Positions 33,995 to 42,620 of a DNA stretch of 64,000 nt are shown piece by piece. Source of the stretch: Opitutus sp. GAS368 (GTDB lineage: Bacteria > Verrucomicrobiota > Verrucomicrobiia > Opitutales > Opitutaceae); assembly GCF_900104925.1 (NCBI RefSeq), contig NZ_LT629735.1, positions 1,520,291-1,584,290 on the forward strand. The letters are read 5' to 3'. Under the pieces are notes generated by a model that saw nothing but the letters and a program-made list of their open reading frames with translations, was not told the DNA's origin and searched no databases. A program made the translations under genes and the position numbers. The first letter of the stretch is position 1. Each line of letters begins with the position of its first letter.

Positions 33995-34510
33995 TCAGCC
34001 GTTGGTTTTCTTGGGCTGGAACAGCTTGCGGGTGGCCCGCAGCGGGGAGGTGACAAAGGAGGGGTTCGAGTCCGGCGCAGGCGCCTTGACGACAACCGGG
34101 ACCGCCGCGAGCTCCTGTTCGCGCGCCTTGATCCAGGCTTCGCGGCGGGCGACATCCACCTCGCGCCGGGCGAGCTTCTCCTCGCGCTCCTTGAGGGCCA
34201 GGCGGTCGTCGGTCAGACCGCGGCGGGCCGCCTCGAGCAGGGCGTGGGCCCGGTCGTATTTCTCCCATTCCTCATCGAGCGCGGCCTGGCTGTTGGGCCC
34301 GGCGGTGACGTAGTGCTGGTTGGCCTGCGCAGCCGGCTGGCCCTGCTGGTTGTGCTCCATGAGCAGGCGCAGGCGCTGTTCGTATTCCTTCAGGCTGGCC
34401 TCCTTTTGCTGCATGGCCTCGATGTCCGTGGAAATCTGATCGCGCAGTTTCTTGAGGTGCGCGGCCTCCTGGGCGGTGTCCGGCGTGGCCGGTCTGGTGG
34501 GCGTGTTCAT
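33995..34510 (-). CDS. Hypothetical coiled-coil protein
   Basis: A 171-residue, highly charged helical protein with two coiled-coil blocks (residues about 14-55 and 80-138, e.g. EREEKLARREVDVARREAWI). No signal peptide or known domain. It is convergent with the ABC-F gene, with stops 3 bases apart. Function unknown. Confidence 0.7.
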   Translation of the reverse strand: MNTPTRPATPDTAQEAAHLKKLRDQISTDIEAMQQKEASLKEYEQRLRLLMEHNQQGQPAAQANQHYVTAGPNSQAALDEEWEKYDRAHALLEAARRGLTDDRLALKEREEKLARREVDVARREAWIKAREQELAAVPVVVKAPAPDSNPSFVTSPLRATRKLFQPKKTNG

Positions 34511-34625
34511 GGTGATGTGAGAAGTGCGACCGCAACATAGCAGGCTTGGTTCGCCGCGACTAGAGGCCTAGGGCCTATTTACCCGGGGTTTACCCCCAGC
34601 CGGCCGGGTTTTACGGAAATATGAA

Positions 34626-34646
34626 AGCCGCCCCGATGGGGCGGCT
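34626..34646 (-). terminator. Probable terminator of the NatB-like gene
   Basis: A GC stem AGCCGCCCC / GGGGCGGCT with a 3-base loop, 25 bases past the permease stop; the following minus-strand run (TTTCAT) is only weakly T-rich. Confidence 0.6.
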
Positions 34647-34670
34647 CTCAGCTTGCACCCACACCAAAAA

Positions 34671-35915
34671 TCAGGCCCGGAACATCACGCTCTCGCGATT
34701 GAACATTCGCACGCAAAGCGCGAATGCGAGACCTGCGTAGAGGGCGCTCGAGCCGAAGATCAAGGCGATGTAGTTCCAGTGCCAAACACCCGAGAGCATT
34801 TCCTTGCAGACGAGGGAAAGGTTGAAGATGGGGATCAACGCCGTGCGCGCAGTGAGCTCGATGCCGGGCATCAGTCCCAGGATTGCAGGCATAACCACGA
34901 CAAACATCATCGGCGCGAGGTAGCTTTGCGCCTCCTTCATGCTCTTGGCAAAAAGTGAAATGGTCAGCGCAACCGCGGCGAACAGCATCGCTACCGGCAG
35001 CACCATCGCCATCACGCCAAACATGCCGAGTGGGTCGATCGCGGGCATCATCGTGAAGGTGGTCGAGGCCTTCGCCGCAACCGGGCCGCCCCCGCCACCA
35101 AACACGGTGCCGGCGACGACGCCCATCACGGCCATCGAAGTCAGCGAGCACACAATCGCCGTCAGCGAGCCCGTGAGGACGAGCAGGAACTTTCCGAGCA
35201 CGAGGTTGAGCCGCGGCACGGGGCTGCACAGCAGCGTTTCCATCGTGCCTCTCTCCTTCTCCCCGGCGGTCGTGTCCATCGCCGGATACATCGCGCCCGT
35301 GAAGCACAGGATGATGATCAGGTAGGGAATGAAACCGCCGAACTTCGCGCCGTCGACGCGCTGCTGCGGGGCGACGTTCTTGCGCTCGACCGTAAACGGC
35401 GTCATCACCGTCGGCGACAGACCGCGGTCGGTCAGCCGCTTTTCCACCAGTTTCCGTCGGTATTCGTTGAAGAACTTCTCGAGGTCGGCCGCGGCGATGC
35501 CCGACTTGATCTCGCCCTCGAAGTAGTCGAGGCGGACCTTCTGCGCGCCGCCGGCCTGCAGCGCCGCCTCGAATCCGGCGGGAATCTCCACGGCCACGCT
35601 GAGCTGCTTGTTGGTGATCTGCTGGGTGTAGTCACCCAGCGGCACGATGCGCGCCAGCGGACGGTCGCGATCGGGATGGCGCGCGGACTTGAGCGTCGCC
35701 ACGATGCCGGGCGAGTCTTCCCCGCCGACAATCATCACGGTGGGGAGTTCTTCCTGCGCCTGGGAAAACGCGCGGGACATCGCCTTGCCGACGAAGAAGA
35801 ACATCAGCGGAATGGCGACCGTTGGGATGACGATGACGGAAATGAGCGTGCGGCGGTCGCGGACGGCCTCGCGAAGTTCCTTCACATAAACGGCGAGAAT
35901 GGCTTGGAGTTTCAT
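34671..35915 (-). CDS. ABC-2 type exporter permease (NatB-like)
   Basis: A 414-residue membrane protein: one N-terminal helix (LISVIVIPTVAIPLMFFFVG), a large extracytoplasmic domain to about residue 190, and a block of five or six helices with the family segment GEKERGTMETLLCSPVPR. That layout matches NatB, the permease of Na+/drug exporters. Its ATPase gene is 6 bases upstream on the same strand. The exported substrate is not readable. Confidence 0.9.
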   Translation of the reverse strand: MKLQAILAVYVKELREAVRDRRTLISVIVIPTVAIPLMFFFVGKAMSRAFSQAQEELPTVMIVGGEDSPGIVATLKSARHPDRDRPLARIVPLGDYTQQITNKQLSVAVEIPAGFEAALQAGGAQKVRLDYFEGEIKSGIAAADLEKFFNEYRRKLVEKRLTDRGLSPTVMTPFTVERKNVAPQQRVDGAKFGGFIPYLIIILCFTGAMYPAMDTTAGEKERGTMETLLCSPVPRLNLVLGKFLLVLTGSLTAIVCSLTSMAVMGVVAGTVFGGGGGPVAAKASTTFTMMPAIDPLGMFGVMAMVLPVAMLFAAVALTISLFAKSMKEAQSYLAPMMFVVVMPAILGLMPGIELTARTALIPIFNLSLVCKEMLSGVWHWNYIALIFGSSALYAGLAFALCVRMFNRESVMFRA

Positions 35916-35921
35916 GAGGAT

Positions 35922-36683
35922 TTATTTGTTGGCGGCGGCGACCAGTGCGGCTTCGCCGCCCACGGCCTTGACGAACATCTCCTCGGTGTCGGTCTCACCG
36001 AAGCGCCGGCGGAGGTCGTCGAGCGTCCCTTCTGCGACCAGACGGCCGTCATGGATGATGCCAACCGTGTCACAGAGCTTCTCGACCTCGCTCATGATGT
36101 GGGTGGAGTAGATGACGGTCTTGCCGCGGTTGCGGCACTCGCGGACAAACTTGACGATCGACCGCGCGGTCATGACGTCGAGCCCGAGCGTGGGCTCGTC
36201 AAAGATCATCACCGCCGGGTCGTGGATGAGCGTGCGGGCGATGGAGGTCTTCTGCTTCATGCCGGTGGAGAATTTCTCGCAGCGGCGGTCGAGGAACTCG
36301 TGCATGTCGAGCTCGTCGGCCAGCTGCTTGATCCGGGCCTTGATGGCGGCCTCGGTGAGGCCGTTGAGTTCGCCGAAATACGTGATCATCTCGCGGGCGG
36401 TCAGGCGGCCGTAGAGCGCGGTGCTGGCGGCGAGGAAGCCGACGTTGGCGCGCACCGCGTCGGGGGCGGTCGCGGCGTCGTGCCCGGCGAGAGTCGCCGT
36501 GCCGCTCGTGGGTTGCAGCAGCGTGGCCAGCAGGCGGAGCGTGGTGGTCTTGCCCGCGCCGTTGGCGCCGAGCAGGCCGTAGATCTGTCCGGGGCGGCAG
36601 GTGAAGGACACATTGTCCACCGCGGTGATGACCCCGCGCTTCTTGTCCTTGAACGTCTTGGTCAGGTTGTGGGCTTCGATCAT
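35922..36683 (-). CDS. ABC transporter ATPase (NatA-like)
   Basis: A 253-residue ATPase: Walker A GANGAGKTTT, signature FSTGMKQKTSIA, Walker B AVMIFDEPTLGLD and switch His in YSTHIM. The start MIEAHNLTKTF was chosen because upstream codons run into a tandem repeat. It powers the permease encoded 6 bases downstream. A LytS/LytTR two-component pair lies immediately upstream on the same strand, and in Bacillus natAB is controlled by such a pair (NatK/NatR). Confidence 0.94.
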   Translation of the reverse strand: MIEAHNLTKTFKDKKRGVITAVDNVSFTCRPGQIYGLLGANGAGKTTTLRLLATLLQPTSGTATLAGHDAATAPDAVRANVGFLAASTALYGRLTAREMITYFGELNGLTEAAIKARIKQLADELDMHEFLDRRCEKFSTGMKQKTSIARTLIHDPAVMIFDEPTLGLDVMTARSIVKFVRECRNRGKTVIYSTHIMSEVEKLCDTVGIIHDGRLVAEGTLDDLRRRFGETDTEEMFVKAVGGEAALVAAANK

Positions 36684-36806
36684 AAAAAGGCTGAAAGACT
36701 GAAGGACTGAAAGGCTGAAAGCCGGCGTAGAAGACCGAAGCCGGGTTGGCACCAGGTTTTCCGGTCCAAGTTCAGCCCTTCGGTCATTCGGCCCTTCAGT
36801 CTTTTT
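36684..36806. repeat. Inverted pair of CTGAAAGA/CTGAAGG tandem arrays
   Basis: The left arm 36684-36721 repeats units such as GGCTGAAAGACTGAAGGACT; the right arm 36771-36806 is a diverged reverse complement. The repeat separates the LytTR regulator from natA, so it could act as an attenuator or terminator between them. Confidence 0.65.
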
Positions 36807-36807
36807 C

Positions 36808-37533
36808 TCATAGGCTCATGCGGTCGCGGAAGTCCTGCGCCTGGCGCCGGGAAAGCTCAACCTTCATTCCGCCCTTGAGCTTCACGAGCAGGCCGCCGCT
36901 GAACCAGGGCTCGATGCCCTCGACCCAGGCGAGATTGATGACCTGCTTGCGGTTGGCGCGGAAAAAGCTCTTCGCGTCGAGCCGTTCCTCCATCGCGGTG
37001 AGCGAGCGGAAAAGCTGCGGCTTCTGGTCGTCGAAATACAGGCGGGTGTAGTTGCCCTCGGACTCGAGCAGCCGGAGGTTCTTCACCGGCACGAACCAGC
37101 AGCGGTCGCCCTCGCGGACGAAAACCTTGTCCTCCAGCGTCAGGCGGTGCGACGCGGTGCCCGGCGCGAACGGCGCCGCGCTGCCGCGCGGGCGGAGCTT
37201 CTCCAGCGCGGCCACGAGGCGGTTGGGATCGACGGGCTTCAGCAGGTAGTCGAGCGCGCTGAACTCGAAGGCCTTCACGGCAAACTCGTCGTAGGCCGTG
37301 GTGAAGATCACCTGCGGGAGCGGCGGCTCGAGCTGCTCGAGCAGGCTGAAACCGTCGGCTCCGGGCATCTGCACGTCGAGAAAGAGCAGCTCCGGCCTGA
37401 GGGTGCCCACCTTGGTCAGCGCGTCCTCCACGTCCACGGCCTCGCCGACGATCTGGATGTCGGCGTGGGCCGCCAGCAGACGGCGGAGTTCGTTGCGCGC
37501 CAGGCGCTCGTCGTCGACGAGGAGGGCTTTCAT
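36808..37533 (-). CDS. LytTR family response regulator
   Basis: A 241-residue regulator: receiver domain with Asp53 in LLFLDVQMPGADG, Thr/Lys in IFTTAYDEFA and YLLKPVD, then a LytTR DNA-binding domain from about residue 140 (VKNLRLLESEGNYTRLYF, then FFRANRKQVINLAWVEGI). The gene overlaps the LytS-type kinase stop by 4 bases (ATGA), so the two form a classic pair. It may regulate the NatAB-like exporter downstream. Confidence 0.95.
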   Translation of the reverse strand: MKALLVDDERLARNELRRLLAAHADIQIVGEAVDVEDALTKVGTLRPELLFLDVQMPGADGFSLLEQLEPPLPQVIFTTAYDEFAVKAFEFSALDYLLKPVDPNRLVAALEKLRPRGSAAPFAPGTASHRLTLEDKVFVREGDRCWFVPVKNLRLLESEGNYTRLYFDDQKPQLFRSLTAMEERLDAKSFFRANRKQVINLAWVEGIEPWFSGGLLVKLKGGMKVELSRRQAQDFRDRMSL

Positions 37534-38663
37534 CGGGCGGGGGGGTTCAGCGGGATCAGGACGTCGGCGGTGACACAGCCGGCCGGCTCGGCCAGCAGGC
37601 TGAGCGTCGCCCGGTCGCCAAAGAGGAGCTTCAGGCGCTCGGAGGCGTTGCGCAGGCCGACGCCGGTGGAGGAACCCGCGCGGGCGGCCGCCGCGCTCGT
37701 GGGCGCGCCGAGGTCGCCGGGATTGGAGACGCGGATGTTGAGGGCGGCGCCGTCGATCCGGGCCGAGATCACCAGCTCGCCGCCCTCCCGGCGCGTGCTG
37801 ATGCCGTATTTGACGGCGTTTTCCACCAGGGTTTGCAGCAGCATCGGCGGCACGTTGAGCAGGCGCGCCTCGGCGGCGACCTCCCACCGGACGCGCAGGC
37901 GGCTCTCATGGCGGATCTGCTCCAGCGCCAGGTAGTCCTCGACGATGCGGATCTCCTCGTCGAGCGACACCGTCTCCTGCTGGCCCGACTGCAGGGAGTA
38001 GCGCAGCATGTTGGCGAGGCGCGTGACCGCCTCGCGGGCGCGCGGCGCATCCTCGTCGATCAAGGCGCGCAGGCTGTTGAGCGAGTTGAAGAGGAAGTGC
38101 GGGTTGACCTGGGATTTGAGGGCGCGCAGCTCGGCTTCCTTGACGCTGGCGGCGAGGCGCAGCTGGTCGACCTGCAGGCGGTTCAGCCGCTCGAAGATAT
38201 GGTAGAAAAAATACAGGCACAGCCAGCCGAACAGCATGCCGCCGCCGTAGAGGCAGCTGGCCAGGAAAACCAGCCACGGGCTGTATTTGGAGGTCCAGGC
38301 CACACAGACCACGCCGTAGACATAGCCATAACCCACCGCGCTCCACAGGACCGAGAGCACCACGCTCATCAGGAGCACCCGGGGCAGGAGCGCCCGCCAG
38401 CCCAGCTGCTGCCAGCCCCACCGGGTCATGAACGGCCGGGCATAATGCGTGAGCACCACGCCCATCAGGACCACCATCACTATGATTGCGGCCTCCGTCA
38501 GCGGGTCGCGACCGGGCGAGACCGTCTTGTCGGCGAACGCCCGCGAAAAAACCAACTGCGAGGTCAGATACGTGCCCCAGCCGCCGACCTGGCACAACAC
38601 ATAGAGCCGCTCCTTCGCCCGCTGCAATTTGGCGGCAGCATCGATCACGGGGGCAGCGGTCAT
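37530..38663 (-). CDS. LytS-type sensor histidine kinase
   Basis: A 377-residue membrane kinase: about four helices in residues 25-155, then the His_kinase domain with His189 in QVNPHFLFNSLNSLR and an HATPase domain with N-box LVENAVKYG and GVGLRNASERL. All key residues are present, in contrast to the homologue at 30997. The ATG at 38663 starts the real protein; the frame stays open far upstream antisense to other genes. It phosphorylates the LytTR regulator encoded with overlap downstream. Confidence 0.93.
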   Translation of the reverse strand: MTAAPVIDAAAKLQRAKERLYVLCQVGGWGTYLTSQLVFSRAFADKTVSPGRDPLTEAAIIVMVVLMGVVLTHYARPFMTRWGWQQLGWRALLPRVLLMSVVLSVLWSAVGYGYVYGVVCVAWTSKYSPWLVFLASCLYGGGMLFGWLCLYFFYHIFERLNRLQVDQLRLAASVKEAELRALKSQVNPHFLFNSLNSLRALIDEDAPRAREAVTRLANMLRYSLQSGQQETVSLDEEIRIVEDYLALEQIRHESRLRVRWEVAAEARLLNVPPMLLQTLVENAVKYGISTRREGGELVISARIDGAALNIRVSNPGDLGAPTSAAAARAGSSTGVGLRNASERLKLLFGDRATLSLLAEPAGCVTADVLIPLNPPAR

Positions 38664-38864
38664 GGCGCCACGAAACAATCCCGGGTGCGCGGCGGCAAGC
38701 CCGTCCGTCGGACGCGGCCGGGGCAGCGGGGAGACCTGTTCAGCTGGCATCGCCGGACATGAGCAGGGAGAAACGCCCGTGGTGACAGGGCGGACTGGAC
38801 AAACGGCCCGCGTGCGGGATGAGTGGCCGCGGCCGGGGTTGCCTTGCCGCGGGGAACTGTCTTC

Positions 38865-41567
38865 ATGTGGGCTTCGATGAGCGGCTGGTTCACCCAAAAT
38901 ACCGACTACCTGGTGTTCCTCGTCCTGGTGGCCAGCCTGTGGCTGGGGCTGGGCCTGTGGCTGCACCGCACCGGCCGGCTGGCGTCCCTGCCCAAGATCA
39001 CCTGGTTGTTGCTGGCCGTGGTGGCCGGCGGTGGGTGGTGGGCGGTAAACCGCGCGGGTTACGACGCCCAGGGCAACATCCGCCGGCAGGTCGAGCTGCT
39101 GGTGCCCTACTACGTGCAGGAAATGCAGCAGGCCGGCCATGCGCGCCTGGCCGACAACCCGCCTCCCGGCGATGCCCTGTATGAAAAGCTGATCCAGATG
39201 GAAATCAACTGGCTCAAGCTCAACCCCGCCATCGCCGACGTCTACACCTTCCGACGGCGCGCCGATGGGGCGATCTTCCTGCTGGCGGACTCGGAGACGG
39301 ACTACGACCACAACGGCCGCATCGCGAGCGCGCGCGGACAGCGTACCCCGCCGGGGGAGATTTACGAAGGCCTCACCCCTGCGCTCAACCGCGCGTTCCG
39401 GGGCGAACTCATCTTTGACGAGGACATCGTCGAGGACCGCCGGGGCCGGTGGGTCAGCGTGTTTGCCCCTTTGCGCAACGCCAGCGGCCTGGTCGAGGCC
39501 GTCCTCGGCGTGGATTTTGACGCCACCCAGTGGCTGGAGCAGCGCACCCGGGCCCGCCTCATGACCCTGTGGTTTCTGGGCGGCGCGATCCTCCTCTTCA
39601 CCGGCCCCGCCCTGCTCGTCACCGTCCTGCGGCACGACCTGCAGCGGCGCCGTCAGGTCGAGGTGCAGTTGCGCGAGCAAGCCGAGGTGCGACGCATAAT
39701 TTTCGATCACGCCCCGGGCGGGATCGCCCTGGCCGACCTGAACAACCGCCTCCTCGAGGTCAACGACGCCCTCTGCACCATGCTGGGCTACCGGCGGGAC
39801 GAGTTGCTGCAGCTGAGCTTCGTGCAGATCACCCACCCGGACGATGTGGGAAAAAACCTGACGCTGAACCGGCAGATCACTTCCGGCGAAATCCGGGTGG
39901 GCCAGCTGGAAAAGCGCTACATCCGCAAGGACGGCTCCGTCATCCATGCCGCGCTCAGCGTCGGCCTCGCCCGGGACGAACAGGGGGCGCCGCGGTTTTT
40001 CGTGGGGCAGGTCACCGACATCACCGAGCGCCGGCAGGTCGAGTCCGAGTTGCATCTCCGCCAGAAGCAGCTCGCCGCCATCCTCGCGCACGCGCCGATC
40101 ATCCTCTTCGCGACCGACCTGCAGGGGATCTACACCCTGTGCGAGGGGGCCGCCCTGACGGCGATCGGCTACCAGCCGGGCGCGGCCGTGGGCCAGTCGA
40201 TTTTCGACCGCTACGCCGCCCGGCCGGACATCCTCGGCGACATTCGCCGCGCGCTCGCCGGCGAGTCCCTCGCGATCCAGCGTGAAATCAACGGCGTGAT
40301 CTTCGAGGGTCGTTGCATGCCCCAACGCGAGGCGGACGGACGCATCACCGGCATGATCGGCATCACCATCGATGTCACCGACCGCGTGGCCGCGGCGCGG
40401 GAGCGGGAGAAGATCGAGCACAAGCTGCTCGAGGTGCAGAAGCTTGAGAGCCTGGGGGTGCTCGCCGGCGGCGTCGCCCACGACTTCAACAACCTCCTCA
40501 CCGCCATCATGGGCAACACCAGCCTGGCGCGGCAGTCCCTCCCACCCGGCTCGCCGCTGACCGGCAATCTGGACCAGGTCGAGCAGGCCTCGCAGCTCGC
40601 CGCCGGACTGTGCCAGCAGTTGCTCGCCTATGCCGGTCGCAGTCGCCTCGACCCGCAGATAACGGACCTCAACACGCTGGTCCGCGAGACCACCGACCTG
40701 CTCCGCCTCTCCATCGGCAATCACGCCCAGCTCCGGCTCAACCTGGCCCCGGACCTGCCGGGCCTCATGGCCGACCCGGCCCAGATCCGGCAGGTGTTGC
40801 TCAACATCGTGCAGAACGCCGCCGAGGCCATCGGCCGCCGCGACGGCGTGATCACGCTGACCACCCGCGTCCTGGCGGTGGATGCCGCCTGGCTGGCCGA
40901 GGCCAGCAGCGGCCGGGAGCTGCCGCCCGCCGCCTATGTCTGCCTCGAGGTGACCGACAACGGCCCGGGTCTGGACCGCGCGGCGCGGTCCCGGGTGTTC
41001 GATCCTTTTTTCTCCACCAAGGGCAGCGGCCGGGGGCTCGGGCTGGCCGCGGCCCTCGGCATCATGCGCAGTCACAAGGGCGCGCTCCGGCTGGTGAGCG
41101 AGCCCGGGCAGGGCGCCACCTTCACGCTGGCCTTCCCGCCCAATGCCAGGCCCGCCCCCAAGTCCGTGGCCTCCGCCCCGTCCGCCCCCACCTGGCGCAG
41201 CAGCGGCACCGTGCTCATCGTCGATGACGAGCAGGCGGTGCGCGCCACCGCCGCCCAGATGATCGCCTTCTTCGGCTTCACCGTGAAGCAGGCCGAGTCC
41301 GGCCAGCAAGCGCTGGATTTTCTCCGTCAGCGCGGCAGCCGCTTCGACCTCGTGCTGCTGGACCTGACCATGCCGGGGATGGACGGCTACGCGACTTTCA
41401 CCGCGCTCCGCCAGCTGCAGCCCGACCAGCGCATCGTGGTCTTCAGCGGCTACAGCGCCCAGGACGCCCAACAGCGCTTTGCCGGCCAGAACCTGAACGG
41501 TTTCCTCCAGAAACCCTTCAGCACCGACTCGCTCCGCGACGTCCTGCGCGAGGCCACCCTGAACTGA
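38865..41567 (+). CDS. Hybrid sensor histidine kinase (PAS-PAS-HisKA-HATPase-REC)
   Basis: A 900-residue protein. Two N-terminal helices and a periplasmic sensor region (to about residue 245) are followed by two PAS domains (about 275-400 and 405-525), HisKA with His539 in GGVAHDFNNLLTA, an HATPase domain with TDNGPGLD and GRGLGLAAALGIM, and a C-terminal receiver with Asp833 in LVLLDLTMPGMDG. A GTG 42 bases upstream and an ATG at 38877 are alternative starts. The signal is unknown. The ribokinase gene follows after 6 bases. Confidence 0.92.
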   Translation: MWASMSGWFTQNTDYLVFLVLVASLWLGLGLWLHRTGRLASLPKITWLLLAVVAGGGWWAVNRAGYDAQGNIRRQVELLVPYYVQEMQQAGHARLADNPPPGDALYEKLIQMEINWLKLNPAIADVYTFRRRADGAIFLLADSETDYDHNGRIASARGQRTPPGEIYEGLTPALNRAFRGELIFDEDIVEDRRGRWVSVFAPLRNASGLVEAVLGVDFDATQWLEQRTRARLMTLWFLGGAILLFTGPALLVTVLRHDLQRRRQVEVQLREQAEVRRIIFDHAPGGIALADLNNRLLEVNDALCTMLGYRRDELLQLSFVQITHPDDVGKNLTLNRQITSGEIRVGQLEKRYIRKDGSVIHAALSVGLARDEQGAPRFFVGQVTDITERRQVESELHLRQKQLAAILAHAPIILFATDLQGIYTLCEGAALTAIGYQPGAAVGQSIFDRYAARPDILGDIRRALAGESLAIQREINGVIFEGRCMPQREADGRITGMIGITIDVTDRVAAAREREKIEHKLLEVQKLESLGVLAGGVAHDFNNLLTAIMGNTSLARQSLPPGSPLTGNLDQVEQASQLAAGLCQQLLAYAGRSRLDPQITDLNTLVRETTDLLRLSIGNHAQLRLNLAPDLPGLMADPAQIRQVLLNIVQNAAEAIGRRDGVITLTTRVLAVDAAWLAEASSGRELPPAAYVCLEVTDNGPGLDRAARSRVFDPFFSTKGSGRGLGLAAALGIMRSHKGALRLVSEPGQGATFTLAFPPNARPAPKSVASAPSAPTWRSSGTVLIVDDEQAVRATAAQMIAFFGFTVKQAESGQQALDFLRQRGSRFDLVLLDLTMPGMDGYATFTALRQLQPDQRIVVFSGYSAQDAQQRFAGQNLNGFLQKPFSTDSLRDVLREATLN

Positions 41568-41573
41568 CCGCGC

Positions 41574-42560
41574 ATGAAATCCTCGGTCGTCGTCGTCGGC
41601 AGCTTTGTCCAGGACCTGGCGTTCTACACGAAAAACTTTCCGCGGCCGGGCGAGACCGTGGTCGGCGACTTCCGGCCCGGGCCCGGCGGCAAGGGCTTCA
41701 ACCAGGCCGTCGCCGCCGCGCGCGCCGGCATCCCCACCCTGTTCATCGGCGCCGTCGGGCCCGATGCGGCCGGCGCCGGCGCCCGGCAGTTCGCCCGCAC
41801 CGCCGGCCTCCATCTGCACCTGGTCGAAAAACCCAAGCACGCCACCGGCGCGGCGGTCGTCACCGTCAACGGCGCGGGCCAGAACCACATCATCATCTCC
41901 CTCGGCGCCAACCTCGGCCTCAAGCCGCGCGACATCCCGGCGCCGCTGCTCGCACCCGCCCAGGTTGTCGTCTGCCAGGGCGAGTCCGCTTACGCCACCG
42001 TCGGCCACGTGCTGCGCACCGCCCGCCGCAACGGCGCCATCACCGTCTTCAATCCCGCGCCGATGCGGCCCGAGTTCGATCCCGCCGTGCTCCGGCACAC
42101 CGAGGTCCTCATTCCCAACGAGAGTGAGTTCGCCGCCCTCGTGAAACAGTGCCCGTCCTGCGCCGCGCTGCTGCGCACGGCGCCCTTCAACGCCGGCGGC
42201 GAGTTCACCGAGGCCACGCTGCATGCGCTCAGCCCCGAGGCCCTGCACCGGCTCTGCCGCTGCCTGCAGGTGCCGGTGGTCATCGTCACGCTCGGCGCCC
42301 GCGGCTGCTTCGTCTCCCAGCCGGACGTCTACCTGCGCATCCGCGCCCACGACGTCGAGGTGGTGGACACCGCCGGCGCCGGGGACGGGTTTGTCGGCGG
42401 CTTCGCCGCCGGGCTCGTGAAGTTCAAGCACAACATCTTCGAGGCCGCCCACTATGCCAGCGCCGTGGCCGCCCTGTCCGTCATGCAGCCGGGCACCGCG
42501 CCTTCCATGCCCATCGCCCGCGAGATCGCCCGCTTCCTCAAGAAGCGCGACCACCGCTAG
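41574..42560 (+). CDS. rbsK: Ribokinase (PfkB family)
   Basis: A 328-residue PfkB-type sugar kinase. GPGGKGFNQAVAAARAG and the catalytic DTAGAGDGFVGGFAAGL are intact, and substrate-side GAVGPDAAG is typical of ribokinases. It phosphorylates D-ribose (or a related sugar) to the 5-phosphate in the cytoplasm. It could feed the same pentose pool as DeoC, encoded 8 kb away. A 26-residue segment at about residue 184-214 (LVKQCPSCAALLRTAPFNAG) is longer than usual for RbsK. Confidence 0.88.
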   Translation: MKSSVVVVGSFVQDLAFYTKNFPRPGETVVGDFRPGPGGKGFNQAVAAARAGIPTLFIGAVGPDAAGAGARQFARTAGLHLHLVEKPKHATGAAVVTVNGAGQNHIIISLGANLGLKPRDIPAPLLAPAQVVVCQGESAYATVGHVLRTARRNGAITVFNPAPMRPEFDPAVLRHTEVLIPNESEFAALVKQCPSCAALLRTAPFNAGGEFTEATLHALSPEALHRLCRCLQVPVVIVTLGARGCFVSQPDVYLRIRAHDVEVVDTAGAGDGFVGGFAAGLVKFKHNIFEAAHYASAVAALSVMQPGTAPSMPIAREIARFLKKRDHR

Positions 42561-42620
42561 CCCGTCTTGTCGCCCGGCCGTTGACACCCGGCCGGAGCCG
42601 GACAAGCGTTCCCTCACCCT

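Noticed and set aside
38664-42617. Very long minus-strand open frame upstream of the LytS start
   Set aside because: It runs antisense through the hybrid kinase and ribokinase genes, and its translation is Gly/Ala/Arg/Glu-rich with no domain. Only the part from 38663 downward is the kinase.
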